From VRUE01 sp963697805 (lineage in GTDB: Bacteria > Actinomycetota > Thermoleophilia > Solirubrobacterales > 70-9), in contig CAVOPB010000005.1 of NCBI GenBank assembly GCA_963697805.1, positions 248,001-312,000 of the forward strand: DNA of 64,000 nucleotides, in the 5' to 3' direction. The notes beneath the pieces are model-generated. The model ran no database searches, was not told where the DNA came from, and worked only from the letters and a program-made list of their open reading frames with translations. The translations under genes were made by a program, and so were the position numbers. The stretch's first letter is position 1. Each line of letters begins with the position of its first letter. This document shows positions 17,282 to 25,457 of the stretch, in pieces.

Positions 17282-18592
17282 GTGGGCGGAGCGCGGGCAC
17301 TGGCATTGGCGGCGATCCTGCTGCTCGGGCTCGGGCTGCGGCTCGACTACGCCTGGGAAGGGCGCGAGCCGGTCTACGACGCGGTCGCCTACGAGCAGAT
17401 CGCCGCCAACCTCGAGCGCGGCGAGGGCTTCACGGTCGGCGCCTCGGCGACCCAGCCGTCGAGCAACTACTCGCCGGGGCTGCCGTTGATCGCCTCCGGC
17501 ATCTACGGGGTGAGCGGCGGTGTCCATGAGCGGCTCGCCCGGGTCGTCCTGGCCCTGATCGGCTCGCTCGCGGTCCTCTTCACCTACCTGATCGGACGCC
17601 GGCTCTCGGGGCCGATGGCCGGGCTGATCGGGGCGGCGGCCGTGGCGATCTACCCGGCCCTGCTCGAGTACGGCGGGATGCTGATGTCGGAGCCGCTGGC
17701 GACGACGCTCCTCGCCGGCGCCGTCCTGGCGATGCTCTGGGCCACCGACAAGGAGGGACTGCTGCGCTGGGCCCTAGCCGGGGCGCTGCTCGGTGCATTG
17801 GCCCTGGCCCGTCCCGAGTATCTCGCTGTCGCGATTCTCCTCGCCGTCGTCGCCGGCCTGAGGGGGATCGGCGAGGGCTGGAGGCCTGCGCTCGGACAGG
17901 CAGCGGTCCTGCTCGCCGGGGTCGTGCTCGTGGTCGGGCCGTGGACGCTGCGCAACGCGATCGCGCTCGACCGCTTCGTCCCGATCTCGACCGGCGGCGG
18001 CCAGGTGCTGTTCGCCGGCTCCTACCTACCCTCCGGGGGCGACCCTGAAGAGGTCGGCCGCGAGGTGCTCGAACGGCACCCGGGACTGACCAGGCGACTG
18101 GCGGCCGAATACGCCCCGCCGGGCGCCGGTCTCGACGCGGTCCTCGCCAGGGTCCGCCTCGAGCAGATCCTCGCGGCCCTTGCCGAGCAGCGGTACCCCG
18201 GAATGGAAACCGACAGGGCGCTCGCCCGGATGGGGCGCGAACGGCTCTGGGACCACGTCAGCGGGGAGCCGATCTCCTATGCGGGCTTCCTCGCGGCGAA
18301 GCTGTGGCGCGTATGGGGCCACGGGCCGCGCGAGGTGATGCGGATACCGGTCTGGGAGCTCCTGCAGTGGGCCCTGCTCGCCCTCGGCCTGGTCGGGGTC
18401 TTCGCCCTGGTCTCGAGGCGCCGATGGGAGGTCGTCCCGATCCTCACCGTCATCGTCGCGATCACGGCGACGAGCCTGGTCCTGGTCGCGACCCCGCGGC
18501 GGGCGCTGGTGATGCTGCCGCTCACCGCGGCCCTCGCCGGGGTCGGCGCGGTCGCCTGCGCGGATAGCCTGGCGCGACGATGGAACGGCTGA
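17282..18592 (+). CDS. GT-C fold membrane glycosyltransferase (ArnT/PMT-like)
   Basis: 436 aa, about ten hydrophobic helices. The first periplasmic loop has an acidic YDAVAYEQIAANLERG and then NYSPGLPLIASGIYG, the layout of the ArnT/PMT clan that transfers a sugar from a polyprenyl-phosphate donor to a lipid or protein outside the membrane. The membrane segments LFTYLIGRRLSGPMAGLIGA and AIYPALLEYGGMLMSEPLA match that clan as well. Donor and acceptor are unknown. It is paralogous to the next gene and overlaps it by 13 nt. The divergent sqdB suggests, but does not prove, a link to sulfoquinovose. Confidence 0.8.
   Translation: MGGARALALAAILLLGLGLRLDYAWEGREPVYDAVAYEQIAANLERGEGFTVGASATQPSSNYSPGLPLIASGIYGVSGGVHERLARVVLALIGSLAVLFTYLIGRRLSGPMAGLIGAAAVAIYPALLEYGGMLMSEPLATTLLAGAVLAMLWATDKEGLLRWALAGALLGALALARPEYLAVAILLAVVAGLRGIGEGWRPALGQAAVLLAGVVLVVGPWTLRNAIALDRFVPISTGGGQVLFAGSYLPSGGDPEEVGREVLERHPGLTRRLAAEYAPPGAGLDAVLARVRLEQILAALAEQRYPGMETDRALARMGRERLWDHVSGEPISYAGFLAAKLWRVWGHGPREVMRIPVWELLQWALLALGLVGVFALVSRRRWEVVPILTVIVAITATSLVLVATPRRALVMLPLTAALAGVGAVACADSLARRWNG
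18565..18570 (+). promoter_or_regulatory. internal -10 element for the second GT-C gene
   Basis: TAGCCT lies inside the 3' end of the first GT-C gene and ends 9 nt before the ATG at 18580. Confidence 0.4.
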
Positions 18593-19947
18593 GCAACTGG
18601 GCCCGCGCCCTGCCCGAGCGCCACGGGCGGACCACCCTGGTCCTGCTGGCGCTGATCCTGGTGGTCGGCTTCGGGCTGCGCGCGTACCGGGTGGTCGAAC
18701 CGCTGGCGAGTCCCGGCGACGACGCCCACGCCTACTACGACCTCTCGAAGTCGCTCCATGACGAAGGGACGTACGGCAGCAGGGAATTCCGCGACGCCAG
18801 CGACTGGTCGCCGGGAGCGCCGCTCCTCTACGCCGCCTCGTTCTACGCGACCGGTGGCCCGCGCGAAGGGACGGCGCGGATCGTCGAGCTGCTGCTCGGG
18901 CTGGCGACGATCCTCGTCGCCTACCTGCTCGGGCGCCGGATCAACTGCGCCCCGGCCGGGTTGATCGCCGCCCTTGGCGTCGCCGTCTACCCGCCGTTCA
19001 TCCACTCGACCGGCGCCCTCTACAGCGAGCCGCCGGCAATGTTGACCCTGCCGCTGGCGATCCTCACCTTCCTCTGGGCAAGCGACACCGCGCCGCGTCC
19101 GGGGGCGGCCTGGCGGTTCCTGGTGCCCGGCTTCCTTTTCGGTCTGACCGCGCTGATCCGCCCCGAGTACTTCCTCGTGGCGGTCGTCTTCATCGGGATC
19201 GCGGCGGTTCGCCTCTGGCAGGTCGGCGGCTGGCGCCCGGGGCCGAAGCTCGCGGGCGCCGTTGCTCTCGCGGTCGCGATCGTGATCCCGATCATCCCCT
19301 GGACGATCCACAACATCATCAGCCTCGACCGCGCCGTCCCGATCAGCACGGGGGGCGGCAAGGCTCTCTACGTCGGCACCCTGCTGCCCGCCGACGGCGA
19401 ATACCAGCGGGCAAAGGCGCTGCTGGTCAAGCGCTACCTCGGCCGCGACCTCGAACCGGGCTCGGAAGCGCTCGACGACGTCGAACCGGCGCCGCTCTTC
19501 GACAGGGTGGCCGCGCGCTATCCGGACCTCCCCCGTGACGAGGCGCTCGGCAAGATCGGCAAGGAAGACTTCTACGACTACATCGACGAAGACCCGAGCG
19601 GCTACGCGGCGATGACCGTCCGCAAGGTCTGGCGGATGTGGAGTGGCGGGGTCGGCGAAGCGATGAGCGCGACCGCCGGCAGGGTGATTCAGGTGCTGAT
19701 CGTCGCTCTTGCCCTCGGCGGCCTGGGCGTGCTCGCCGGGCGCCGGCGCTGGTGGGAGTTCGTCGTGATGGCGACCCCGATCGTCCTGGTCACCCTGGTC
19801 GGGGCGGCGACGCTGGCGGCCTCGCGGCGCAACGAGGTGCTGATGACACTGGTCTTTCCGCTTGCCGGCGTGACCCTGGCATGGGCCGGCGCCGCCCTAT
19901 CCTCCTCCGGTCCATGGTCACGGCGAACGTCTTCCCCTCAGAGCTGA
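18580..19947 (+). CDS. GT-C fold membrane glycosyltransferase, paralogue of the preceding gene
   Basis: 455 aa with the same plan as its neighbour: N-terminal helix LVLLALILVVGFGLRAYRV, acidic loop SPGDDAHAYYDLSKSLHDEG with GDDAH as the likely catalytic region, WSPGAPLLYAASFY, the membrane motif LLGRRINCAPAGLIAALGVA and YSEPPAMLTLPLAI. Local alignment to the first copy is clear through the first 200 residues (for example TLRN/TIHN..ALDR/SLDR..VPISTGGG), so the pair arose by tandem duplication and then diverged. The gene overlaps the next one by 34 nt. Confidence 0.8.
   Translation: MERLSNWARALPERHGRTTLVLLALILVVGFGLRAYRVVEPLASPGDDAHAYYDLSKSLHDEGTYGSREFRDASDWSPGAPLLYAASFYATGGPREGTARIVELLLGLATILVAYLLGRRINCAPAGLIAALGVAVYPPFIHSTGALYSEPPAMLTLPLAILTFLWASDTAPRPGAAWRFLVPGFLFGLTALIRPEYFLVAVVFIGIAAVRLWQVGGWRPGPKLAGAVALAVAIVIPIIPWTIHNIISLDRAVPISTGGGKALYVGTLLPADGEYQRAKALLVKRYLGRDLEPGSEALDDVEPAPLFDRVAARYPDLPRDEALGKIGKEDFYDYIDEDPSGYAAMTVRKVWRMWSGGVGEAMSATAGRVIQVLIVALALGGLGVLAGRRRWWEFVVMATPIVLVTLVGAATLAASRRNEVLMTLVFPLAGVTLAWAGAALSSSGPWSRRTSSPQS
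19898..19903 (+). promoter_or_regulatory. internal -10 element for the DUF2304-GT2 gene
   Basis: TATCCT lies inside the upstream gene and ends 10 nt before the ATG at 19914. Confidence 0.35.
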
Positions 19948-20978
19948 CCGCGCTGCGTGCCGCCGGGCTGGTGCTCGGCCTGGTCCTGGTCTGCTACGCG
20001 ATCGCCCGCCGACGCTCGCTGCGCAACGCCGACGTCCTGATCCTGCTCCTCGCCGGGCTCGGGCTGGCGATCGTCTCCGGCACCGAAATCACCGACGCGC
20101 TGCTCTCGGCCTTCTCCTTCGAAAAGGGCAACGGCGGCCGGATCCTCGGCCTCGCCGTGTTCGCGATCTTCATCCTCTTCATCCTGATCCTGCGAGCGCT
20201 CTCGCAGGCCGCCCGCAACTCGCGCCAGCTTTCCGCGGTGCTCGAGGGGCTGGCCTGGGAGGAGTTCCGCCAGGCGGGGTTGCCGGAGCGGTTCCGGGGG
20301 AAGATCGCCGTCGTCGTTCCCGCCTACAACGAGGCAGAGAGCATCGGCTACGTCCTCGACCGGATCCCGGACGAGGTGTGCGGGGTCGGGACCGCGGTGC
20401 TGGTGGTGGACGACGGCTCCCGGGACGGGACCGGCGATGTCGCCGCCGAGCACGGCGCCCTCGTCGCCCGCCACGTCATCAACCGCGGCGGCGGCGCCGC
20501 CCTGCGGACCGGCTACAGGTTGATGGTCGAGTCGGGGGCGCAGGTCGTTGTCACCCTCGATGCCGACGGCCAGCACCTTCCCTCGCAGATGGAGCGCCTG
20601 GTCAAACCGGTGCTCGATGGCGAGGTCGACGTCGCCCATGGCTCGCGCGTCCTCGGCGATGCCGATCGCAATCACCTCGCCCGCGAGATGGGGATCGTCT
20701 TCTTCAACCGGCTGGTCTCGATGATCACCCGCACCCACGTCACCGACTGCTCGAACGGCTATCGCGCCGTGCGAACCACCGCCCTGCCGCAGCTGGTCCT
20801 GCGCCAGGAGCAGTTCCACACCTCCGAGTTCATGATCGAGGCGATCAAGCGCGGCATCCCCGCCAAGGAGGTCCCGGTCACGGTCGAGCAGCGTCTCCAC
20901 GGCCACTCGAAGAAGCCGGCCGTGGTCCGCTACGGCGTCGGCTTCGCCAACGCAATCGTCAGGACCTGGCTCAGATAG
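19914..20978 (+). CDS. DUF2304-like membrane domain fused to a family 2 glycosyltransferase
   Basis: 354 aa. Residues about 13-112 hold three hydrophobic helices and a short amphipathic segment in the pattern of DUF2304 (LVCYAIARRRSLRNADVLIL, AVFAIFILFILILRALSQ). Residues 131-300 form a GT-A glycosyltransferase: VVVPAYNEAESI, VVDDGSRDGT, the metal-binding DAD in TLDADGQHLPSQM (216-218), and the DPM1-like CSNGYRAVR. It probably transfers a nucleotide sugar to polyprenyl phosphate or another lipid on the cytoplasmic face, which would supply the GT-C enzymes encoded upstream. Elsewhere DUF2304 and GT2 are usually separate neighbouring genes. The start is the ATG at 19914; a longer frame upstream is antisense-like noise within the previous gene. 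Confidence 0.8.
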   Translation: MVTANVFPSELTALRAAGLVLGLVLVCYAIARRRSLRNADVLILLLAGLGLAIVSGTEITDALLSAFSFEKGNGGRILGLAVFAIFILFILILRALSQAARNSRQLSAVLEGLAWEEFRQAGLPERFRGKIAVVVPAYNEAESIGYVLDRIPDEVCGVGTAVLVVDDGSRDGTGDVAAEHGALVARHVINRGGGAALRTGYRLMVESGAQVVVTLDADGQHLPSQMERLVKPVLDGEVDVAHGSRVLGDADRNHLAREMGIVFFNRLVSMITRTHVTDCSNGYRAVRTTALPQLVLRQEQFHTSEFMIEAIKRGIPAKEVPVTVEQRLHGHSKKPAVVRYGVGFANAIVRTWLR

Positions 20979-20997
20979 GCGCTGTGTCGGGGGGCGG

Positions 20998-21276
20998 CTA
21001 CCGGACTCCCGGGTGGCGGACCGTCTCCGGGTCAGGCAGGTAGAGGTCGGTGCCGCAGCGGGGGCAGACCTGGACGTAGAGCTTGACCGCCTTGCCGCAG
21101 GTCGGGCACTGGCGCTCCGGTTCGTCCTTGTCGGTGCGGTAGAGGATCACCGCGATCAGCCCGAGTGGCGGCAGGACGACGCCGATCAGGAGCCAGAGCC
21201 AGAACGAGCTGCCCTTGGCGCGGCCGATGATGCCGGTGGCGAGTCCGAAGCTGAACGCGATGACGAGGTACGCCAT
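20998..21276 (-). CDS. small membrane protein with a C-terminal zinc ribbon
   Basis: 92 aa, function unknown. Two hydrophobic helices (residues 1-18 and about 24-46) flank a short loop, followed by a charged stretch and CPTCGKAVKLYVQVCPRCG, a two-CxxC zinc ribbon. This is a common layout for small actinobacterial membrane proteins with a DZANK/zinc-ribbon tail. A GACAAT hexamer ends 6 nt before the ATG. It converges on the glycosyltransferase operon. Confidence 0.75.
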   Translation of the reverse strand: MAYLVIAFSFGLATGIIGRAKGSSFWLWLLIGVVLPPLGLIAVILYRTDKDEPERQCPTCGKAVKLYVQVCPRCGTDLYLPDPETVRHPGVR

Positions 21277-21291
21277 GGCTCAATTGTCTCG

Positions 21292-22725
21292 CTAGGCGCC
21301 GATCTTCTCCATGATCAGGCGGTTGACCTCGCCGCCGTCGGCGCGGCCCTGCGTCTCCCGCATCACGGCTCCGACGATCTGGCCGATCGCCTTTCGGTTG
21401 CCGCTGCGGATCTCCTCGACGGCGTCGGGATTGGCCTCGATCGCGGCCGCGACGACGCCCTCGAGCTCCCCCGAGTCGGCCTGGCCGAGGCCCTCGCGCT
21501 CGACGATCGCCGCCGGGTCCCCTCCCTCGGCGACCAGCGTCGAGAGCACGCTCTTGGCGCTGCCGTGGGTGATCTTCTTCTCCTGGACCATCGTGACCAG
21601 GGCCGCCAGCGCGCCCGGCTCGACCTTCGAGCCCGCCGGGTCGCCGCCGTCTTCCTGCCGCAACGCCGCCGCCAGCTCACCGGTCACCCAGTTGGCGACG
21701 ACGCGGGGCTCGATCCCCTCGGCCTCCCGCGCGGTCTGCTCGAAGTAGGCGGCGGTCTCAGGGTCGCCCGCGAGCAGGGCAGCGGTATCGGCCGCGACGC
21801 CGAGCTCCTCCCGGTAGCGCTCGGTCCGGGCCTCGGGCAGCTCCGGCAGCGACTCGCGCGCCTCGCGGAGCATCTCCTCGGTCGGCGCCAGCGGCACCAG
21901 GTCGGGCTCGGGGAGGTAGCGATAGTCGTGCGCCTCCTCCTTCGAGCGCAGCGCGGTCAGGGTCCCGTCGGAGGGGTCGAAGTGGAGGGTCTCCTGGACG
22001 ACGGCCCCCCCCGCCTCGATCAGATCCCGCTGGCGCGCCAGCTCGGCCTCGATCCCGCGCTCGAGGAAGCGGAAGCTGTTCATGTTCTTGAGCTCGGTCT
22101 TGGTCCCGAGCTCCTCGCTCCCGGGCGGGCGAACGGAGACGTTGGCGTCGACGCGGAGGCTCCCCTCCTCCATGTTGACGTCGGAGACGTCGAGCTGGCG
22201 GACCGTGGTCCGCAGTAGCCGCGCCCACTCGGCGGCCTCGGCGGCGCCGCGAAGATCGGGCTCGGTGACGATCTCGACCAGCGGCGTGCCGCCGCGGTTG
22301 AAGTCGACCAGTGAGGCGCCGGATCCGTGGATGCGCCCGCTGCCGCCGAGATGGATCATCTTCGCCGCGTCCTCCTCGAGGTGGGCGCGGTGGATCCGAA
22401 CCCCGCCGAGCCGGCCGGCGCCGGCAAGTGGAATGTCGTACTGGCTGATCTGGTAGGCCTTCGGGTTGTCGGGATAGAAGTAGTTCTTGCGGTGGAAGAT
22501 CGAGCGCGGCGCCACCTCGCACTCGAGGGCGGCGGCGATCTTCAGCGCGTAGCGGATCGCCTCCTCGTTGGGGACCGGGAGGACGCCGGGGTGGGCGAGG
22601 CAGACCGGGCAGGTGTGGACGTTGGGCTCGTCGCCGAAGGAAAGGGCACAGCCGCAGAACATCTTCGTCCGGGTCGCGAGCTGGACGTGGATCTCCAGCC
22701 CGATCACCGCCTCGAGCTCAGGCAC
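21292..22725 (-). CDS. gatB: Asp-tRNA(Asn)/Glu-tRNA(Gln) amidotransferase subunit B
   Basis: 477 aa. GatB binds the misacylated tRNA and activates its side-chain carboxylate with ATP for amidation by ammonia from GatA. Seen: VIGLEIHVQLATRTKMFCGC with CPVCLAHPGVLPVPN (zinc-ribbon-like cysteines), then YFYPDNPKAYQISQYDIP, HLEEDAAKMIH, VDFNRGGTPLVEIVTEPD and the C-terminal YqeY-like tail (GQIVGAVMRETQGRADGG). The GTG at 22725 gives the normal N-terminus VPELEAVIGLE and overlaps the gatA stop by 8 nt; the 42-residue in-frame extension is gatA sequence in another frame. Confidence 0.96.
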   Translation of the reverse strand: MPELEAVIGLEIHVQLATRTKMFCGCALSFGDEPNVHTCPVCLAHPGVLPVPNEEAIRYALKIAAALECEVAPRSIFHRKNYFYPDNPKAYQISQYDIPLAGAGRLGGVRIHRAHLEEDAAKMIHLGGSGRIHGSGASLVDFNRGGTPLVEIVTEPDLRGAAEAAEWARLLRTTVRQLDVSDVNMEEGSLRVDANVSVRPPGSEELGTKTELKNMNSFRFLERGIEAELARQRDLIEAGGAVVQETLHFDPSDGTLTALRSKEEAHDYRYLPEPDLVPLAPTEEMLREARESLPELPEARTERYREELGVAADTAALLAGDPETAAYFEQTAREAEGIEPRVVANWVTGELAAALRQEDGGDPAGSKVEPGALAALVTMVQEKKITHGSAKSVLSTLVAEGGDPAAIVEREGLGQADSGELEGVVAAAIEANPDAVEEIRSGNRKAIGQIVGAVMRETQGRADGGEVNRLIMEKIGA

Positions 22726-24163
22726 CGCCAACCCCCTCGGGTCGGGCGTCGAAACCGATGTCCTGCTCGAGCGCAAAGGCCGCCTCCAGCAGCCCCTGCT
22801 CGGCGAAGGCGGGCGCGGCGATCTGGAACCCGACCGGCAGCCGCGGGCCACCGCCCTCGGGCTCGGTGAGCCCGGCCGGAATCGAGATCGCCGGGATCCC
22901 GGCCAGCGGCATCGGCACCGTGAAGAAGTCGTTCATGTACATCGCCAGCGGGTCGTCGGTCTTCTCGCCGAGCTCGAAGGCGACCGAGGGCGAGGTCGGG
23001 GTGACGACGAAATCGAAGTCGGAGAAGACCGCGCGATAGTCCTCGGCGATCTTGGTCCGGACCCGCTGGGCTCGACCGTAGTAGGCGTCGTAGTAGCCCG
23101 AGGAGAGCGCGTAGGTGCCGAGCATGATCCGGCGCTTCACCTCCTCGCCGAACCCCGCCGCCCGGGTCGTCTCGTACATCTCGATCAGGTCGCCGGCGTC
23201 GCGTCGCATCCCGTAGCGGACACCGTCATAGCGGGCGAGGTTGGCCGATGCCTCGGCCGGGGCGATCACGTAGTAGGCGGAGATCCCGTGCTCGGCGTGG
23301 GGAAGCGAGGCCTCGGCGATCTCACCGCCGAGCGCCTCGATCCGGGCCAGGGTCGCCTCGAAGACCTCGCGCACACCGGAGTCGATCGTGTCGCCGGCGA
23401 GCTCGGCCGGGACCGCGAAGCGGAGCCCCCTGAGGTCCTCGCGGCCGGGCGCGAGGATCCCGCCCTCGATCCCGACCGAGGTCGAGTCGCAGCTGTCGCG
23501 ACCCTCCATCGCGGCGAGCAGGAGGGCGGCGTCGGTGACGTCCCGGGTCAGCGGCCCGCATTGGTCGAGCGAGGACGCGAAGGCGATCATCCCGTAGCGC
23601 GAGATCGCGCCGTAGGTCGGCTTCAGGCCGACGATCCCGCAGAGCGCGGCCGGCTGGCGGATCGAGCCGCCGGTGTCGGTCCCGATCGCGCAGGGCGCGA
23701 GGCCGCCGGCGACGACCGCGGCCGAGCCGCCGGAGGACCCGCCGGGGACCCGCCCCCGGTCCCAGGGGTTGCTGACCGGGCCGTAGGCCGAGTTCTCGTT
23801 CGAGGACCCCATCGCGAACTCGTCCATGTTGGTCTTGCCGAGCACGCGGGCGCCGGCGGCGTCGAGCCGGCGGACGGCGGTCGCCGTGTAGGGCGGGTGG
23901 TAGCCCTCGAGGATGCGCGACCCGGCGGTCGTCGGCGTCCCCTCGGTGCAGAAGATGTCCTTGACGGCGACCGGGATCCCCCGCAGCGGGCCGTCGGTCA
24001 CCTCGTGGGAGCCGGCGTCCTCGACCGACCACAGGTAGGCGTTGAGCTCGTCGCCGGCCGCCGCCGCCTGCCAGGCCTCGAAGTACTCCTCGGGCGAGAT
24101 CGCGCCGGACGCGATCTCGGCGGCGGCCTGCGCCACCGTCAGCTCCAGCAGCTCCGCGCTCAT
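22718..24163 (-). CDS. gatA: Asp-tRNA(Asn)/Glu-tRNA(Gln) amidotransferase subunit A
   Basis: Amidase-signature enzyme of 481 aa that releases ammonia from glutamine. The Ser-cisSer-Lys triad is visible: Lys in PVAVKDIFCTEG, and the serines in the Gly/Ser-rich stretch GRVPGGSSGGSAAVVAGG followed by GTDTGGSIRQPAALCG. SRYGMIAFASSLDQCGP and VTPTSPSVAFELGEK are also conserved. Its ATG overlaps the gatC stop (ATGA). No glutaminyl-tRNA synthetase gene is in view, in keeping with the indirect route to Gln-tRNA. Confidence 0.97.
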   Translation of the reverse strand: MSAELLELTVAQAAAEIASGAISPEEYFEAWQAAAAGDELNAYLWSVEDAGSHEVTDGPLRGIPVAVKDIFCTEGTPTTAGSRILEGYHPPYTATAVRRLDAAGARVLGKTNMDEFAMGSSNENSAYGPVSNPWDRGRVPGGSSGGSAAVVAGGLAPCAIGTDTGGSIRQPAALCGIVGLKPTYGAISRYGMIAFASSLDQCGPLTRDVTDAALLLAAMEGRDSCDSTSVGIEGGILAPGREDLRGLRFAVPAELAGDTIDSGVREVFEATLARIEALGGEIAEASLPHAEHGISAYYVIAPAEASANLARYDGVRYGMRRDAGDLIEMYETTRAAGFGEEVKRRIMLGTYALSSGYYDAYYGRAQRVRTKIAEDYRAVFSDFDFVVTPTSPSVAFELGEKTDDPLAMYMNDFFTVPMPLAGIPAISIPAGLTEPEGGGPRLPVGFQIAAPAFAEQGLLEAAFALEQDIGFDARPEGVGGA

Positions 24164-24447
24164 TCTGCCTGCGGGGAGGGGACGCGGAAGGCGCCGTCGG
24201 CGGGGTCGGGAGCCTGCTCGAGGACGACGTCCTTGGGCCAGCTGGGCCGCGGCACGTCGGGGCGGAGGACGTTCTCGAGCTCGACCACATGTGAGGTCGG
24301 CTCGACCCCGTCGAGGTCGAGCTCGGCGATTCGGTCGACGTGCTCGAGGATGCCGGAGAGCTCGCCGGTCATCCGCTCGACCTCCCCCTCGGAGAGACGC
24401 AGGCGGGCCAGCCTCGCGACGTGAAGTACCTGGTCCCGGTCGATCAC
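24160..24447 (-). CDS. gatC: Asp-tRNA(Asn)/Glu-tRNA(Gln) amidotransferase subunit C
   Basis: 95 aa helical belt protein that holds GatA to GatB. The N-terminus IDRDQVLHVARLARLRLSE and EVERMTGELSGILEHVDRI are typical, followed by LDLDGVEPTSHV and LRPDVPRPS. The start is GTG at 24447. It is the first gene of gatCAB. Confidence 0.94.
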   Translation of the reverse strand: MIDRDQVLHVARLARLRLSEGEVERMTGELSGILEHVDRIAELDLDGVEPTSHVVELENVLRPDVPRPSWPKDVVLEQAPDPADGAFRVPSPQAE

Positions 24448-24454
24448 CGGCGGG

Positions 24455-24460
24455 ATTCTA
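24455..24460 (-). promoter_or_regulatory. -10 element for gatCAB
   Basis: TAGAAT ends 7 nt before the gatC GTG. Confidence 0.55.
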
Positions 24461-24489
24461 GGGTCGCGCGCTTCGCCGTGAAGGCCCGA

Positions 24490-24888
24490 TCAGGGCGCGG
24501 TGACGATCCGCGATTTCGCCCCTTCGCAGGTCACCGGGCGTCCGGGTATCTCGTATCCGAGGACTTCGGCGTAGACGCGCTTCCCTTGCAGCTTCGCGGT
24601 TATCCCAAATCCCCAGTTCCCAGCGCCGGGCTTGACGGAGTTGATTTTCTTGTCCTTCCCCGGCAGAACCTGCATCAGGCGGACTCCTCCCTGGTTGCAG
24701 AATTCCGACGGGGCATCCGGCGAGGTGATCGTCCCTTTGACCTTGTGTTCGGCGCGGTCGACGGAGATCGTCAGGAAGACCGCGTAGGTGTGATGAGTGC
24801 CGGCGCCAACAGCCGTCGGCGCTGGGCCGCTTGCGAAGAGCATTCCGCTCGACAGCACCAGGGAGACAATCAAGCCCGCGCGCCTCAT
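24490..24888 (-). CDS. secreted protein of unknown function
   Basis: 132 aa. A signal peptide (MRRAGLIVSLVLSSGMLFASG) precedes a predicted all-beta region (TYAVFLTISVDRAEHKVKGTI, GVRLMQVLPGKDKKI, GFGITAKLQGKRVYAEV) that ends in RPVTCEGAKSRIV. Two cysteines outside the signal peptide could form a disulfide. I recognise no family. It is monocistronic: 42 nt separate it from gatC, and the next gene is divergent. Confidence 0.65.
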   Translation of the reverse strand: MRRAGLIVSLVLSSGMLFASGPAPTAVGAGTHHTYAVFLTISVDRAEHKVKGTITSPDAPSEFCNQGGVRLMQVLPGKDKKINSVKPGAGNWGFGITAKLQGKRVYAEVLGYEIPGRPVTCEGAKSRIVTAP

Positions 24889-24894
24889 CGCGCG

Positions 24895-24900
24895 ACCGTA
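24895..24900 (-). promoter_or_regulatory. -10 element for the secreted protein gene
   Basis: TACGGT ends 6 nt before the ATG at 24888. Confidence 0.5.
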
Positions 24901-24937
24901 CCATCGGTCCTCGGCACCGATTGGCTGCCCAGCCAGT

Positions 24938-24943
24938 TAGAGT
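24938..24943 (+). promoter_or_regulatory. -10 element for the membrane protein/GMC pair
   Basis: TAGAGT ends 10 nt before the ATG at 24954. Confidence 0.45.
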
Positions 24944-24953
24944 CCCGACCACG

Positions 24954-25397
24954 ATGGGGGGAGCGAAAGCTGAGCAATTCGTAGTCCTCAGCCTGCGGCT
25001 GCTCGCCGTCAGCTTCGCCGTCGTCGGGATCCTCTTCATCGTCGCGCCCGACGGTGTCCTCGGGGTGATCTCCGACCTCGGCGATGACCTCGGCGGCTTC
25101 ACCCGGGCGCCGGAGACGACCGAGCAGCTCTGGCTCTCGCTCGGCTTCTCCTACATGGTCGTGATCACGGCGATCTGCGTCGTCGCCCAGGCCGACGTCG
25201 TCCGCTACCGGCCGCTGATCCTGGTCCTCGCGGTCGGCAAGACGGCGTCGTCACTCAGCTCGCTCGGCTTCTACCTCTTCGACGAAGACGTCTTCGCCTA
25301 TCTGCTCAACTTCCTCGTCGACGGGTCCCTGGCGCTGCTGGCCCTCTGGCTCTGGTCCCTGGCGGGCCGGATCGGGCGCTCGCCGGACCCCGGCTGA
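24954..25397 (+). CDS. four-helix membrane protein, unknown function
   Basis: 147 aa with four hydrophobic segments (about residues 10-33, 58-77, 83-100, 118-138). The loop between helices 1 and 2 is acidic (ISDLGDDLGGF). The family is unknown to me. It ends in TGA at 25395-25397 in the same reading frame as the GMC oxidoreductase gene that follows, with no canonical start codon between the stop and ATG 25458. The pair is probably one operon; the arrangement recalls a small membrane partner of a flavoprotein, but this is only inference. Confidence 0.7.
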   Translation: MGGAKAEQFVVLSLRLLAVSFAVVGILFIVAPDGVLGVISDLGDDLGGFTRAPETTEQLWLSLGFSYMVVITAICVVAQADVVRYRPLILVLAVGKTASSLSSLGFYLFDEDVFAYLLNFLVDGSLALLALWLWSLAGRIGRSPDPG

Positions 25398-25457
25398 AGG
25401 CGCGCGCCGGGGCTTTCGGCCGCCGAGCAGCGCACTCTGAGCGCGATCTGCGAGGCG

